Shown: piece after piece, positions 33,283-41,020 of the stretch
How the letters are laid out: each line of letters opens with the position of its first letter
Position numbering within the stretch: position 1 is the first letter of the stretch
NCBI GenBank assembly: GCA_015207195.1
Contig: JADEXJ010000043.1
Span: 1-41,020 of the forward strand
Length of the DNA stretch: 41,020 nt
Direction of reading: 5' to 3'
From: Pleurocapsales cyanobacterium LEGE 10410
GTDB lineage: Bacteria; Cyanobacteriota; Cyanobacteriia; Cyanobacteriales; Xenococcaceae
The notes under the pieces: model-generated
The model's input: only the letters and a program-made list of their open reading frames with translations
Database searches by the model: none
Told to the model about the DNA's origin: nothing
Translations under genes and position numbers: made by a program

Positions 33283-34138
33283 ACCTCTAGAATTCGAGTT
33301 TATGCGTCAGGCGATCGCCATCGGCTTGTCTTTGGGCATTCTCGGTGCGGTGGTGGGTAGCTATCTAATTTTGCAACAGATGGGAATGATGGGGGGGGTC
33401 ATTGCTCACGCAGTGCTACCAGGCATTTCTCTGGCATTTTTTTTAGAGATCGATCTGGCAATTGGAGCGTTTGCTGCGGGAGTGTTGAGTGCTTTGGTGG
33501 TGATGGGAATTCAAAAGCGATCGCGCATCAAAGTCGATGCAGCAATGGCATTAACTCTAACTAGCTTTTTGGCTTTGGGAGTAATTCTAGTCGCCTTGTT
33601 GGAAACCGATAACATAAATCTTAATGAAATATTGTTTGGCGATATTTTAGGTGTTACCAGTGGTGATGTTTGGCGCACCGTAATAATTACAGCGAGCGTA
33701 TTATTATTAACCAAACTGTTTTATAAAGAACTAGAATTTTATACCTTCGATCCTTTGGGCGCGAAAGCCTGTGGACTACCAGTCAATCTGCTTTACTTCG
33801 GATTAATTTGTGCCATCACCCTTACTATTGTTGCCAGTATGCAAACCGTAGGCGTATTGCTGGTAATGTCGTTGTTGGTCGGTCCTGCGATCACTGCCTA
33901 TTTATTAGTCAAAGAACTCTCGCAGATGATGATTCTCGGCTCAATTATTGGTGCGGTTTCTAGCGTAACGGGGATGTACTGTAGTTACTATTTCGATCTG
34001 CCCTCTGGTGCAGCGATCGTCTTAGTAATTTTTAGCTTTTTTTTGTTAGCTTTTTTGTTTAGCCCTAGCCAGGGAATTTTGACCGAACCTGAGATCAAAA
34101 CCAAAGTTCGCAGCTGGTTGAAACTAATTTTTAAGTAA
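33263..34138 (+). CDS. znuB: Zinc ABC transporter permease
   Basis: The 291-residue membrane protein has about eight hydrophobic segments typical of the ABC-3 (ZnuB/MntB) family. Conserved parts include LGAVVGSYLILQQMGMMGGV (29-48), AHAVLPGISLAFFLEI (about 49-64) and the cytoplasmic coupling segment FDPLGAKACGLPVNLLYFG (about 166-184). It forms the channel for the metal delivered by ZnuA. Its start overlaps the end of znuC by 20 bp, so translation is coupled. Confidence 0.9.
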   Translation: MLTWLTEPLEFEFMRQAIAIGLSLGILGAVVGSYLILQQMGMMGGVIAHAVLPGISLAFFLEIDLAIGAFAAGVLSALVVMGIQKRSRIKVDAAMALTLTSFLALGVILVALLETDNINLNEILFGDILGVTSGDVWRTVIITASVLLLTKLFYKELEFYTFDPLGAKACGLPVNLLYFGLICAITLTIVASMQTVGVLLVMSLLVGPAITAYLLVKELSQMMILGSIIGAVSSVTGMYCSYYFDLPSGAAIVLVIFSFFLLAFLFSPSQGILTEPEIKTKVRSWLKLIFK

Positions 34139-34160
34139 GCCAATTAGCTAAAAACTCGGT

Positions 34161-34451
34161 TTACAAATCTGTGAAATCTATTAATAGTACCTGAGCCTCT
34201 GAGAGCTGCTGATATTCGGTTGCTTTTGCTTCTATTTGTTTTAATTGTTTCAGAGCCTTACTACAGGGAAATCCATAAGCTTGTTTGACGCGATCGCTAG
34301 CTATATTTAAGGCAGTACGTGATTTTTCAACAAATTCAGCCAGCTCGTATTTTTCTCCAGGGGTAAAGTATTTTTTGACTACCAACGAAGGGGAGTAACA
34401 GCTTTGCTTAGTGCCGTCTGGCCATTGGATATTAAAGTTAACTTCGGGCAT
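34161..34451 (-). CDS. MSMEG_0570 family nitrogen starvation response protein
   Basis: The 96-residue protein matches the family pattern closely: MPEVNFNIQWPDGTKQSCYS at the N terminus, SLVVKKYFTPGEKYELAEFV, RTALNIASDRVKQAYGFPCS, and a C-terminal LKQIEAKATEY. This family (TIGR04042) belongs to a gene set linked to nitrogen starvation and, in other bacteria, to the Nit1C nitrilase cluster (in Synechocystis the sll0783 group). Its chemistry is not defined. Here it lies just downstream of the MSMEG_0565-type glycosyltransferase on the same strand, separated by 53 bp containing the heptamer array. The other cluster genes (nitrilase, radical SAM, GNAT, AIR-synthase-like) are absent from the window. 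Confidence 0.88.
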   Translation of the reverse strand: MPEVNFNIQWPDGTKQSCYSPSLVVKKYFTPGEKYELAEFVEKSRTALNIASDRVKQAYGFPCSKALKQLKQIEAKATEYQQLSEAQVLLIDFTDL

Positions 34452-34463
34452 GGTTTTAAATGA

Positions 34464-34498
34464 AGTAGGAAGTAGGAAGTAGGAAGTAGGAAGTAGGA
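34464..34498 (+). repeat. Heptamer array (AGTAGGA) x5
   Basis: Five perfect copies of AGTAGGA lie between the two MSMEG-family genes, 12 bp upstream of the small gene's start and 6 bp after the glycosyltransferase stop. The unit and copy number match 23281-23315. Confidence 0.85.
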
Positions 34499-34504
34499 AC
34501 GAGG

Positions 34505-35713
34505 TTAATGGTTTTGTAATAGTTTGGCGTAATGCTTTTGGTGCATTTGAGCCGATTGTTGCCAGGAATATTGCTGGGGAATAGCAGCACTACCTTCTAA
34601 TAGTTTATGAGTCAACTGCATATCTAGTATAGTTTCCATGGCATTGGCGATCGCAGTACTGGAATTAGGATCGACTAACAAAGCTGTTTCTTCGTCTAGA
34701 AATTCGGTAAAGGGGGGAATCTTAGAAGTAATTATCGGTAGTCGGCTGGCGATCGCTTCGAGCAATACCAGTCCCCAACCTTCTTTGACGGAAGGAAAGA
34801 CAAAGGCATCAGCGCAGCGATATAAAACTGGTATATCCTCATCTGGCATCACGCCAGGCAAAATTAGCGACTCTCCAATATCGATCTGATTCTGTTTGGC
34901 TAAATCAAAAAACTTTAGGCGATAGGGTTCATAATCGAACAGGGTTTCACCACCAGCAATAATTAGTTGAGCCTGGGGATGGGTTGTCAATACTTTGATA
35001 AAAGCCTGCAACAGTTTTAGAGAATTCTTGCGGGGTTCAATGCCCCCGATAGTTAAATAGACGGGACTACCTTTAATACCTAATCTCTGTTTTAATCGAG
35101 CTTCCTTGCCATTATCTCGACGGTTGAACCTGTCGGTATTAACTCCATTAATAATGATTGGTGCATCTACACCATACTGCTGTTTTAATTCCTGTTGCCA
35201 GTATTGCGATACGCACAGACATAAATCTGGTTCTAAGATAGAGCGATCGTGACACTCCTGTAAATAGGGACTGTTAAACTCATCAATATGGTGGACGGTG
35301 CGAATAAATTGAGGAATGATTCCGCGATCGCGCAAAACTTTTAACGCATTGCTGCTGATACAGTCTTGAGAATGATAAATATCGTACTTTGCGGTTTCTT
35401 GGCTCAAATAAGCAATAAACTCTTGGATCCTCTGTTTGATTAGTTCGTCTACTGGATTTGAACTCCGATTTCCAATCTCGCCCTCAAGCAAGACTTGTTT
35501 CCTCTGTAATAATAACTGTCGATCTGCTGCGGGTTGAGTTGGGATTAACTTACTAGGACAGTTTAAAGGTCGGTGGAAACCAAGATTGTCTTTATCTAAA
35601 GCATAGATACAAACCTGGTGTCCTGCTGCCTGTAGTGCTTCTGCCAATTCTATAGTATGAATCACCCCGCCCCTGGGTTTTGTAGAATAAGTAAATAGAG
35701 CGATTTTTAGCAT
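34505..35713 (-). CDS. MSMEG_0565 family glycosyltransferase (GT4)
   Basis: The 402-residue protein has two Rossmann-like halves. The N terminus reads LKIALFTYSTKPRGGVIHTI, ending in the acceptor-side loop, and the C-terminal half has the donor-binding region YLTIGGIEPRKNSLKLLQAF and PSVKEGWGLVLLEAIASRLP, the E-x7-E motif of GT4 enzymes. The TxxKPRGGVxH start is characteristic of the MSMEG_0565 group (TIGR04047), a partner of MSMEG_0570 in the nitrogen-starvation set. Product and sugar are unknown. It is divergent from the P450 gene with an 85-bp spacer. Confidence 0.87.
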   Translation of the reverse strand: MLKIALFTYSTKPRGGVIHTIELAEALQAAGHQVCIYALDKDNLGFHRPLNCPSKLIPTQPAADRQLLLQRKQVLLEGEIGNRSSNPVDELIKQRIQEFIAYLSQETAKYDIYHSQDCISSNALKVLRDRGIIPQFIRTVHHIDEFNSPYLQECHDRSILEPDLCLCVSQYWQQELKQQYGVDAPIIINGVNTDRFNRRDNGKEARLKQRLGIKGSPVYLTIGGIEPRKNSLKLLQAFIKVLTTHPQAQLIIAGGETLFDYEPYRLKFFDLAKQNQIDIGESLILPGVMPDEDIPVLYRCADAFVFPSVKEGWGLVLLEAIASRLPIITSKIPPFTEFLDEETALLVDPNSSTAIANAMETILDMQLTHKLLEGSAAIPQQYSWQQSAQMHQKHYAKLLQNH

Positions 35714-35798
35714 AATTTAAGCGCAGTTTTATTTTCTCCGTCTCGATCTCATTTAGACTGAAGACTAAATCTTATAGGAAAGCAAATTATATTCAACT

Positions 35799-37178
35799 AT
35801 GAAATCATTAAACGGTCTTCAAAGTTCGGCATTCATTCAGTTGATGAACTGGATTTTTCGCCCCCTCGACTTTTTAGAAGACTGCGCCCGACAGTATGGA
35901 GATACTTTTAAATTAAACCTGATGGGCTTGCCTCCCTTTACCGTAGTCAGCGATCCCCAAGGAGTTGAAGAAATTTTAAGCGTAGATGCCAAAAAGTTTG
36001 ATGTGGGACGTACCAATAATCTAGCTGCTGGTTTATTAGGCGATAACTCTTTAGTTTTGCTAGACGGCGCACCTCACCGCAGACAGCGCAAATTAATGAT
36101 GCCTCCGTTTCATGGCGAAAAAGTCAAATCCTATGCAGAAACTATCTGCCAGATTACTAACAAGGTAGCCGATCGCTGGCAAGAACAATCAACTTTTATC
36201 GCTCAAAAGGCAATGCAGGATATTACCTTAGAAACGATTCTGCACGTTGTTTTTGGCTTGAGTGAAGGCGATCGCTACCAGCAAATCAAACCCCCACTAA
36301 TTGAGTTGTTAGATTTAACTGGTTCTCCCCTCAAAGCCAGCGTCATCTTCTTACCTTTGTTGCAGCAAGATCTGGGTGAATGGAGTCCTTGGGGTAAAGT
36401 GGTGCGACGCAAGGCAAAGATTTACGAGCTATTGCAGGCAGAAATCGACGAAAGACGAGCTAATCCAGAATCGGCAGGTAACGACGTTCTTAGCTTGCTA
36501 ATGTCTGCCCGTGATGAACGAGGAGAAGGTTTGAGCAATATCGAACTAAAGGATCAGATGATGACCTTGCTAGTAGCGGGTCATGAAACTACTGCTACTG
36601 CCCTATCTTGGGCTTTATATTGGATTCACAAGCTACCAGAAGTCAAACAAAAATTATTAGCCGAACTGGATAGTCTCGATCCCGATGCCGATCCTCTTAC
36701 AATTTCTCGTCTGCCCTATTTAACTGCCGTTTGTAACGAAACCTTAAGAATTTACCCCGTAGCTTTTATTGCCTTTCTCCGCTTTGCCAAATCTAAGATC
36801 GAAGTTATGGGACATCAGTTTGAGGCAGAAGAAATGCTCGCACCGACTATTTATCTAACTCACCACCGCGAAGATCTCTATCCCGAAGCCAAAAAATTCA
36901 AACCAGAAAGGTTTTTAGAGCGTCAATATTCGACTTATGAGTTTTTGCCCTTTGGTGGCGGTAATCGTCGCTGTATCGGTTATGCTCTAGCTTTACTGGA
37001 GATGAAATTAGTCCTGGCGACAGTTTTAAGTAACTGGAATTTAAGTCTAACTAGCGCTCGCCCGATCTTGCCCAAACGTCGCGGTGCAACAATTGCCCCC
37101 GATAATGGCGTTCCTCTAACTTTAAATGGACGACGCAGCCGAACTAAAAGGGATCTGGTAATGGCATCCGACTTTTAA
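35799..37178 (+). CDS. Cytochrome P450 (CYP110-like)
   Basis: The 459-residue protein has the complete P450 motif set: the I-helix oxygen-activation motif AGHETTA (260-266), the K-helix ETLR (NETLRIYPV), the PERF-type motif FKPERFLE, and the haem loop FLPFGGGNRRCIGYA with the ligand Cys at about 392. There is no transmembrane anchor, so it should be soluble. The N-terminal region (RPLDFLEDCARQYGDTFKLN) is like CYP110, a cyanobacterial family that hydroxylates fatty acids or terpenes in some members. Its substrate here is unknown; redox partners are not adjacent. Confidence 0.92.
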   Translation: MKSLNGLQSSAFIQLMNWIFRPLDFLEDCARQYGDTFKLNLMGLPPFTVVSDPQGVEEILSVDAKKFDVGRTNNLAAGLLGDNSLVLLDGAPHRRQRKLMMPPFHGEKVKSYAETICQITNKVADRWQEQSTFIAQKAMQDITLETILHVVFGLSEGDRYQQIKPPLIELLDLTGSPLKASVIFLPLLQQDLGEWSPWGKVVRRKAKIYELLQAEIDERRANPESAGNDVLSLLMSARDERGEGLSNIELKDQMMTLLVAGHETTATALSWALYWIHKLPEVKQKLLAELDSLDPDADPLTISRLPYLTAVCNETLRIYPVAFIAFLRFAKSKIEVMGHQFEAEEMLAPTIYLTHHREDLYPEAKKFKPERFLERQYSTYEFLPFGGGNRRCIGYALALLEMKLVLATVLSNWNLSLTSARPILPKRRGATIAPDNGVPLTLNGRRSRTKRDLVMASDF

Positions 37179-37269
37179 ACTATTAAACCAACAGACTTTG
37201 TATCTTTGAATACAGGATAAATTGATAACTTGCATCTCAATAAGGGTAACAGTTATTGGTTGCTATCTC

Positions 37270-38400
37270 GTGTCTAACGATCGTGCTTTAATCGACCCTA
37301 CTCGACTACTATATGAACTGCAAAAGATCGATCGCCTAAATCAAAGTCTGTCTGGTTGTCTCGAACCAAAAGCGATCGCAGCTAAAGTAACCGATGGTTT
37401 GGTAGGTGAGTTTGACTGTTCTTTTGCGCGTCTTTGGCTGGTAGAAAGCGATCGCACGGCACTCAAATTAATCGCTTCTGCTGGGTTGTATACTCGCCTT
37501 GATGGTGATTTTGCCACAGTACCGATGGGTGCTTATAAGGTGGGAAAAATTGCTCAAAACTGCATTCCTTTCTTAAGCAATCAACTAGCCCAAGAAGCTT
37601 GGGTCAAAGATCGTCAATGGGCAATTGATAATAACATTTGTGGTTTTGCAGGACTCCCCATAGCGATTACAGGTAAAGCAATTGGCGTACTGGCTGTTTT
37701 TAGTCACCAACCAATGAAAACCGAATTTTTAGAAGTATTAAAAATACTCTGTAGTTCGGTGGCAGTAGCTTTAAACAATGCTCTATTACATCGACAAAAA
37801 TGGCAGATCCAGTCTAATAGTTATGAATCAAAATCATCCTTCGACACTCCCGTTTCAGAACAAATATCAAATATTTTGTCCGATGTACGTTTAACTTTAG
37901 TCGGAACAGAAAAACCGATCGATGTTTCTGGCACCTATATCTTGTTAAAGACCGCAGAAATTCTCAGAGATAATCGTTGTAGTTATTGCTGTTTGACCTA
38001 CAAAAGCGATCGCCTTTATTTATCAGCAATGCTAGCCTTAGATTTCCCTATTGAAGTCGAGGATATCTTTAGCGAGATTAATTTTCTAGCCAATAATATA
38101 TATAGTCAATTACAAATAAATATTTCTGACAATAATATAATTCAAATCAAACTAGCTCTGCTTTATCAAACTCAACTAAAACCTAAAATCAATCTTTCCC
38201 ACCGTGAACGGGAAATAATTCAGTTGCTAGCAGCAGGAATGCGCGATCGCGAAATTGCCCAGAAGTTATTTATCAGCGATCGAACCGTAAAATTTCATAT
38301 TAATAATGCCGTAACTAAACTAAAGGCTAAAACTCGCATTCAAGCGGTATATCAAGCCTATTCGCAAGGACATCTAACTTCTATTATAGAGAGAACATAG
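37270..38400 (+). CDS. GAF domain protein with LuxR-type DNA-binding domain
   Basis: The protein has 376 residues from the GTG at 37270 (a TTG at 37222 would add 16 residues of no family similarity). A GAF domain spans about 20-170 (FDCSFARLWLVESDRTALKL, GFAGLPIAITGKAIGVLAVF). A central region of about 125 residues has no recognised motif. The C terminus (about 308-370) has a LuxR-type helix-turn-helix: LSHREREIIQLLAAGMRDRE, then IAQKLFISDRTVKFHINN. It is likely a ligand- or light-sensing transcription regulator. No conserved bilin-attachment Cys is obvious. It follows the P450 gene by 91 bp on the same strand, so it may regulate or be co-transcribed with it. Confidence 0.85.
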   Translation: MSNDRALIDPTRLLYELQKIDRLNQSLSGCLEPKAIAAKVTDGLVGEFDCSFARLWLVESDRTALKLIASAGLYTRLDGDFATVPMGAYKVGKIAQNCIPFLSNQLAQEAWVKDRQWAIDNNICGFAGLPIAITGKAIGVLAVFSHQPMKTEFLEVLKILCSSVAVALNNALLHRQKWQIQSNSYESKSSFDTPVSEQISNILSDVRLTLVGTEKPIDVSGTYILLKTAEILRDNRCSYCCLTYKSDRLYLSAMLALDFPIEVEDIFSEINFLANNIYSQLQINISDNNIIQIKLALLYQTQLKPKINLSHREREIIQLLAAGMRDREIAQKLFISDRTVKFHINNAVTKLKAKTRIQAVYQAYSQGHLTSIIERT

Positions 38401-39066
38401 TAACTAATACATTTTGCTCCGTCTTTACGCTGAGGAGACATCAGCGCAGGCGGTGTGCTTTTTCCCGCAATTGAACTAGTCCGAGTTCCTCGTCTACCGT
38501 TTCTCTCACCATAAGATTTTTGTCCTCTTTTTGACCAAACATAGGAGGGATAAACAACAACTTTTCAGATGTCTCGATTTTATTCTTCCCCAGGGCAAAC
38601 TTCTTCGACTTTTGTAAGTAATATGTGTACAACTGAGTTACGACTGCTGGTTGAATAAATAACAAATCAGGCAACAAACGCAGATTTATTTAGATGATAA
38701 AAATAGCCTTAACTCAATAATCAAATATCAGGATAAATAAAAAAATTGTCTGAGGTAAGAGTTTTTTTCGGGCTTGGCAAAAGAATTGTATATTAAATAT
38801 TTAATTGAGTTTGGTTTTCTCACCCTGACTTGTTTTGAGACTTGTTGCCTGTATATTTGTTCTACTAAACAGTATGGAGGATTTAGGTACTAAACAATCC
38901 TAAAGTATAGTTTGTACAATGGAAAGAGCGATTAAATGTTTGTCCTGCTGTTTTCGCAAAAAAGTATCGCAGCATACCCTAAGTAAAAACACTATGTTAA
39001 CGAGAAATTTACATAAGCTTTGTTAAGCTAGCCTTACTTGGATAGGTATAAAAACTGTAACTAATA
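38401..39066. other. Long AT-rich spacer before the cellulose synthase gene
   Basis: Two structures are visible. A 6-bp hairpin at 38428-38446 (CGCTGA/TCAGCG) is followed after a GC-rich stretch by a T5 run, a possible terminator for the GAF-LuxR gene. A bulged inverted repeat lies at 38887-38917 (GTACTAAAC/GTTTGTAC). The rest is AT-rich, with TTGTTA and TATAAA-like boxes within 60 bp of the next start that may form a promoter. A doubtful ORF is listed separately. Confidence 0.45.
38441..38677 (-). CDS. Doubtful small ORF, 78 aa
   Basis: An open frame with ATG encodes a basic protein ending VRETVDEELGLVQLREKAHR. No domain, signal peptide or membrane span is visible, there is no clear ribosome binding site, and the stop lies in the loop end of a probable terminator hairpin. 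It is listed because it fills an otherwise gene-free stretch; it may be chance or a decayed remnant. Confidence 0.25.
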   Translation of the reverse strand: MLPDLLFIQPAVVTQLYTYYLQKSKKFALGKNKIETSEKLLFIPPMFGQKEDKNLMVRETVDEELGLVQLREKAHRLR

Positions 39067-41020
39067 ATGCAAACTGTTAAGCAAGCATCGGGGAACAGCA
39101 GGGGTATTTATGACGCTCAAAAATCTCGCGGAAGTTTCGTTCATACTACTAGTTTGCTGATTTTATCAGTATTGGGATTGCTAGGCGCGATCGCCATTTC
39201 CTGGCTCTTGGGTAATAGTCATGTTACAGAATTGTTTATTCGGCTACACCTGGTACAATCAAATCCTCCTCAGTGGTTGCTGCCTCCAGAGTTGAGTAAC
39301 GAATATTATCTATTGATACCTACCATTGGTTTATTTATTACCGCGCAAATCGTGATCAAGCTGTCGCCTCAACCCCAGGCTTGGTCCCGTAGTTTGGTGG
39401 CAACTACTTTGTTAGTGTTGTTCGTGCGTTACTTTTTATGGCGATCGCTTTCTACCCTCAATCTCTCCAATCCAGCAGACGGAATCTTTAGCATTTCCCT
39501 GTTTGTCATGGAGTTTTTAACCATGGTAGGAGGTGCGTTTCAGATGATGCTGCTGTTTACTGCCAAAAATCGCGATCGCGAAGCAGATAAGTATAGCGTA
39601 GCCGTCAAGGAAAACCGCTATTGTCCCAGCGTTGATATTTTTATTCCTACTTACAACGAGCCTGACTTTATTGTCAAAAGAACGATTATGGGCTGTCAGG
39701 CAATAAACTACGATCGCAAACGGGTTTATGTTCTCGATGATACTAGAAGACAGAGTATTGAGCAGTTGGCGCGAGAACTTGGCTGTAATTATATTTCCCG
39801 CCCTGATAACTCACATGCTAAGGCAGGTAATCTAAATAACGCCCTCAAGCAAACCAACGGCGATTTAGTAGTAGTTTTTGATGCCGATTTTGTTCCCACG
39901 ACTGACTTTTTAGAACGTACCGTCGGATTTTTCCAGAAAGAAAAAATAGCTTTAGTTCAGACTCCTCAAAGCTTCTATAACTGCGATCCCATTGCCCGTA
40001 ATCTGGGTTTGGAAGATGTTTTGACTTCCGAGGAAGAAGTTTTTTATCGTTATCTCCTACCAATTAAAGACGGTGCGGGTAGCGTAGTTTGTGCGGGAAC
40101 ATCTTTTGTAGCTAGACGGAATGCCTTGAGAGAAATCGGCTATTTTGTAACGGACTCGGTTAGCGAAGACTATTTCACGGGAATTAGACTGTCTGCTAGA
40201 GGTTACGAACTAGCTTATATAGATGAAAAACTCAGTGCGGGTTTGGCAGCAGAAAGCATTGGCGCACACATCGATCAGCGTTTGCGTTGGGTAAGGGGAA
40301 CTTTACAAGCCTTCTTTATCAAAGCTAACCCCCTAACTATTCCAGGTTTGAATCTGTGGCAAAGATTGGGACACTTAGAAGGCTTGGTACATTGGTTTAG
40401 CTGTATTCCTCGCGTATTTTTCCTGTTAGTACCTTTAATCTGTATTTTTGGCGGTCTGACCCCCGTTTTGGCAACCTCATCCGAGATTATCTATATATTT
40501 CTGCCTTATTATGCCCTATTGCTAACAGTTTTTTCTTGGTTAAACAGGCGATCGCGCTCGATCTTGCTATCTGACGTTTATTCTTTAATTCAGGCGATCC
40601 CCGTCTCAATTGCGGTAATCAAAGTATTGTTGAGTCCTTTTGGCAAGGGATTTCAGGTTACTCCTAAGGGATTAGCTAGAGACAAATTCAACTACAACTG
40701 GTCATTGGCTTTACCGATGACAATTTTATTTGGCGCAACTCTGATTAGCTTTAGCGTTAGTTTACTGAGCGTTCGCGAATCTGGCTTTAATTTGGGCTTG
40801 TATTGGAGTAGCTACAATCTGCTAACCATCAGCGTCGCCATGATGACTTTATTGGATCTACCCAAACATAGTTTTTATGAGTGGTATTCATTAAAAAAAG
40901 AAGTGGCGATCTACAGCGATCGCGCCTGCCATCAGGGTATTACTCATAAAATCTCGGAAGAGGGGGTAGAAATCCTGTTAGATCCTTCGGCTAATTTAGC
41001 TACCGAAGTCCATGTCGAAC
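39067..41020 (+). CDS. Cellulose synthase-like glycosyltransferase (GT2), partial at window end
   Basis: The frame is open from the ATG at 39067 to the window edge (651 codons seen, no stop). Membrane helices precede the catalytic domain at about 25-150. The GT2 motifs of processive synthases are present: DD (224-225), DAD (272-274), SED (366-368, usually TED) and QRLRW (404-408), with FIPTYNEPDF at the domain start. More helices follow (about 440-600), then a likely PilZ-type domain begins (HKISEEGVEILL at about 630-641), although the usual RxxxR of c-di-GMP-binding PilZ is not evident so far. It should export a beta-glucan such as cellulose. The bcsB and other partner genes would lie beyond the window. 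Confidence 0.9.
   Translation, partial: MQTVKQASGNSRGIYDAQKSRGSFVHTTSLLILSVLGLLGAIAISWLLGNSHVTELFIRLHLVQSNPPQWLLPPELSNEYYLLIPTIGLFITAQIVIKLSPQPQAWSRSLVATTLLVLFVRYFLWRSLSTLNLSNPADGIFSISLFVMEFLTMVGGAFQMMLLFTAKNRDREADKYSVAVKENRYCPSVDIFIPTYNEPDFIVKRTIMGCQAINYDRKRVYVLDDTRRQSIEQLARELGCNYISRPDNSHAKAGNLNNALKQTNGDLVVVFDADFVPTTDFLERTVGFFQKEKIALVQTPQSFYNCDPIARNLGLEDVLTSEEEVFYRYLLPIKDGAGSVVCAGTSFVARRNALREIGYFVTDSVSEDYFTGIRLSARGYELAYIDEKLSAGLAAESIGAHIDQRLRWVRGTLQAFFIKANPLTIPGLNLWQRLGHLEGLVHWFSCIPRVFFLLVPLICIFGGLTPVLATSSEIIYIFLPYYALLLTVFSWLNRRSRSILLSDVYSLIQAIPVSIAVIKVLLSPFGKGFQVTPKGLARDKFNYNWSLALPMTILFGATLISFSVSLLSVRESGFNLGLYWSSYNLLTISVAMMTLLDLPKHSFYEWYSLKKEVAIYSDRACHQGITHKISEEGVEILLDPSANLATEVHVE

Overview
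The window is chromosomal DNA of a cyanobacterium. The octamer GCGATCGC (HIP1) recurs throughout, in coding and non-coding DNA. The gene content is also cyanobacterial: a TIGR00303-type CobT, a GTP-type mannose-1-phosphate guanylyltransferase of about 840 residues, a CYP110-like P450, MSMEG_0570/MSMEG_0565 family genes and a Fur-type operator in front of a metal transporter. By eye the GC content is in the low forties. Genus cannot be fixed from the sequence. The heptamer and palindromic intergenic repeats suggest a larger-genome unicellular or colonial lineage rather than a marine picocyanobacterium, but this is inference.

Layout. 1-190: end of an rRNA operon (5S rRNA and terminator). 205-2310: a DUF790/Bax1-like nuclease gene divergent from a seven-repeat TPR gene. 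2704-4599: minus-strand genes for an ICMT/DUF1295-like membrane enzyme, cobalt-precorrin-6A reductase and a 64-residue membrane protein. 4859-9774: plus-strand genes for the guanylyltransferase fused to a degenerate phosphohexomutase, SSB, a frameshifted DUF2809 gene and CobT. 9751-14355: a coiled-coil protein, an orphan solute-binding lipoprotein, a short RecQ helicase, then a repeat-bearing spacer and two overlapping small genes (13647-14355) of unknown function. 14431-18943: LeuD, a large conserved membrane protein, a thioredoxin-fold protein, and a flippase-like/GDPD pair. 19138-28993: ABC-F ATPase, SdhC, a K+ channel with RCK domains, an M16 peptidase, a structured 634-bp spacer, NAD kinase, an MscS channel and a GNAT protein. 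29122-34138: plsX-fabH, then a divergent zinc-uptake locus (znuA against znuCB) with two Fur/Zur-like operators between. 34161-38400: two members of the MSMEG_0570/0565 nitrogen-starvation gene set, a P450 and a GAF-LuxR regulator. 39067-end: a cellulose-synthase-like GT2 gene cut by the window edge.

Most genes are housekeeping and scattered singly, as is usual in cyanobacteria. Real functional groups are few: plsX-fabH (lipid synthesis), znuA/znuCB (zinc uptake), the flippase-like/GDPD pair (possibly lipid turnover), and cobK with cobT (both B12 pathway, 4.3 kb apart). No CRISPR array, prophage, complete insertion sequence or tRNA gene was seen.

The points most worth a second look are the overlapping gene pair at 13647-14355, the hairpin-rich spacer in front of NAD kinase, the phosphomutase domain lacking its catalytic motifs, the single-base frameshift in DUF2809, a K+ channel with a GVGYG filter, and a composite intergenic repeat built from an AGTAGNA heptamer and a palindromic element.
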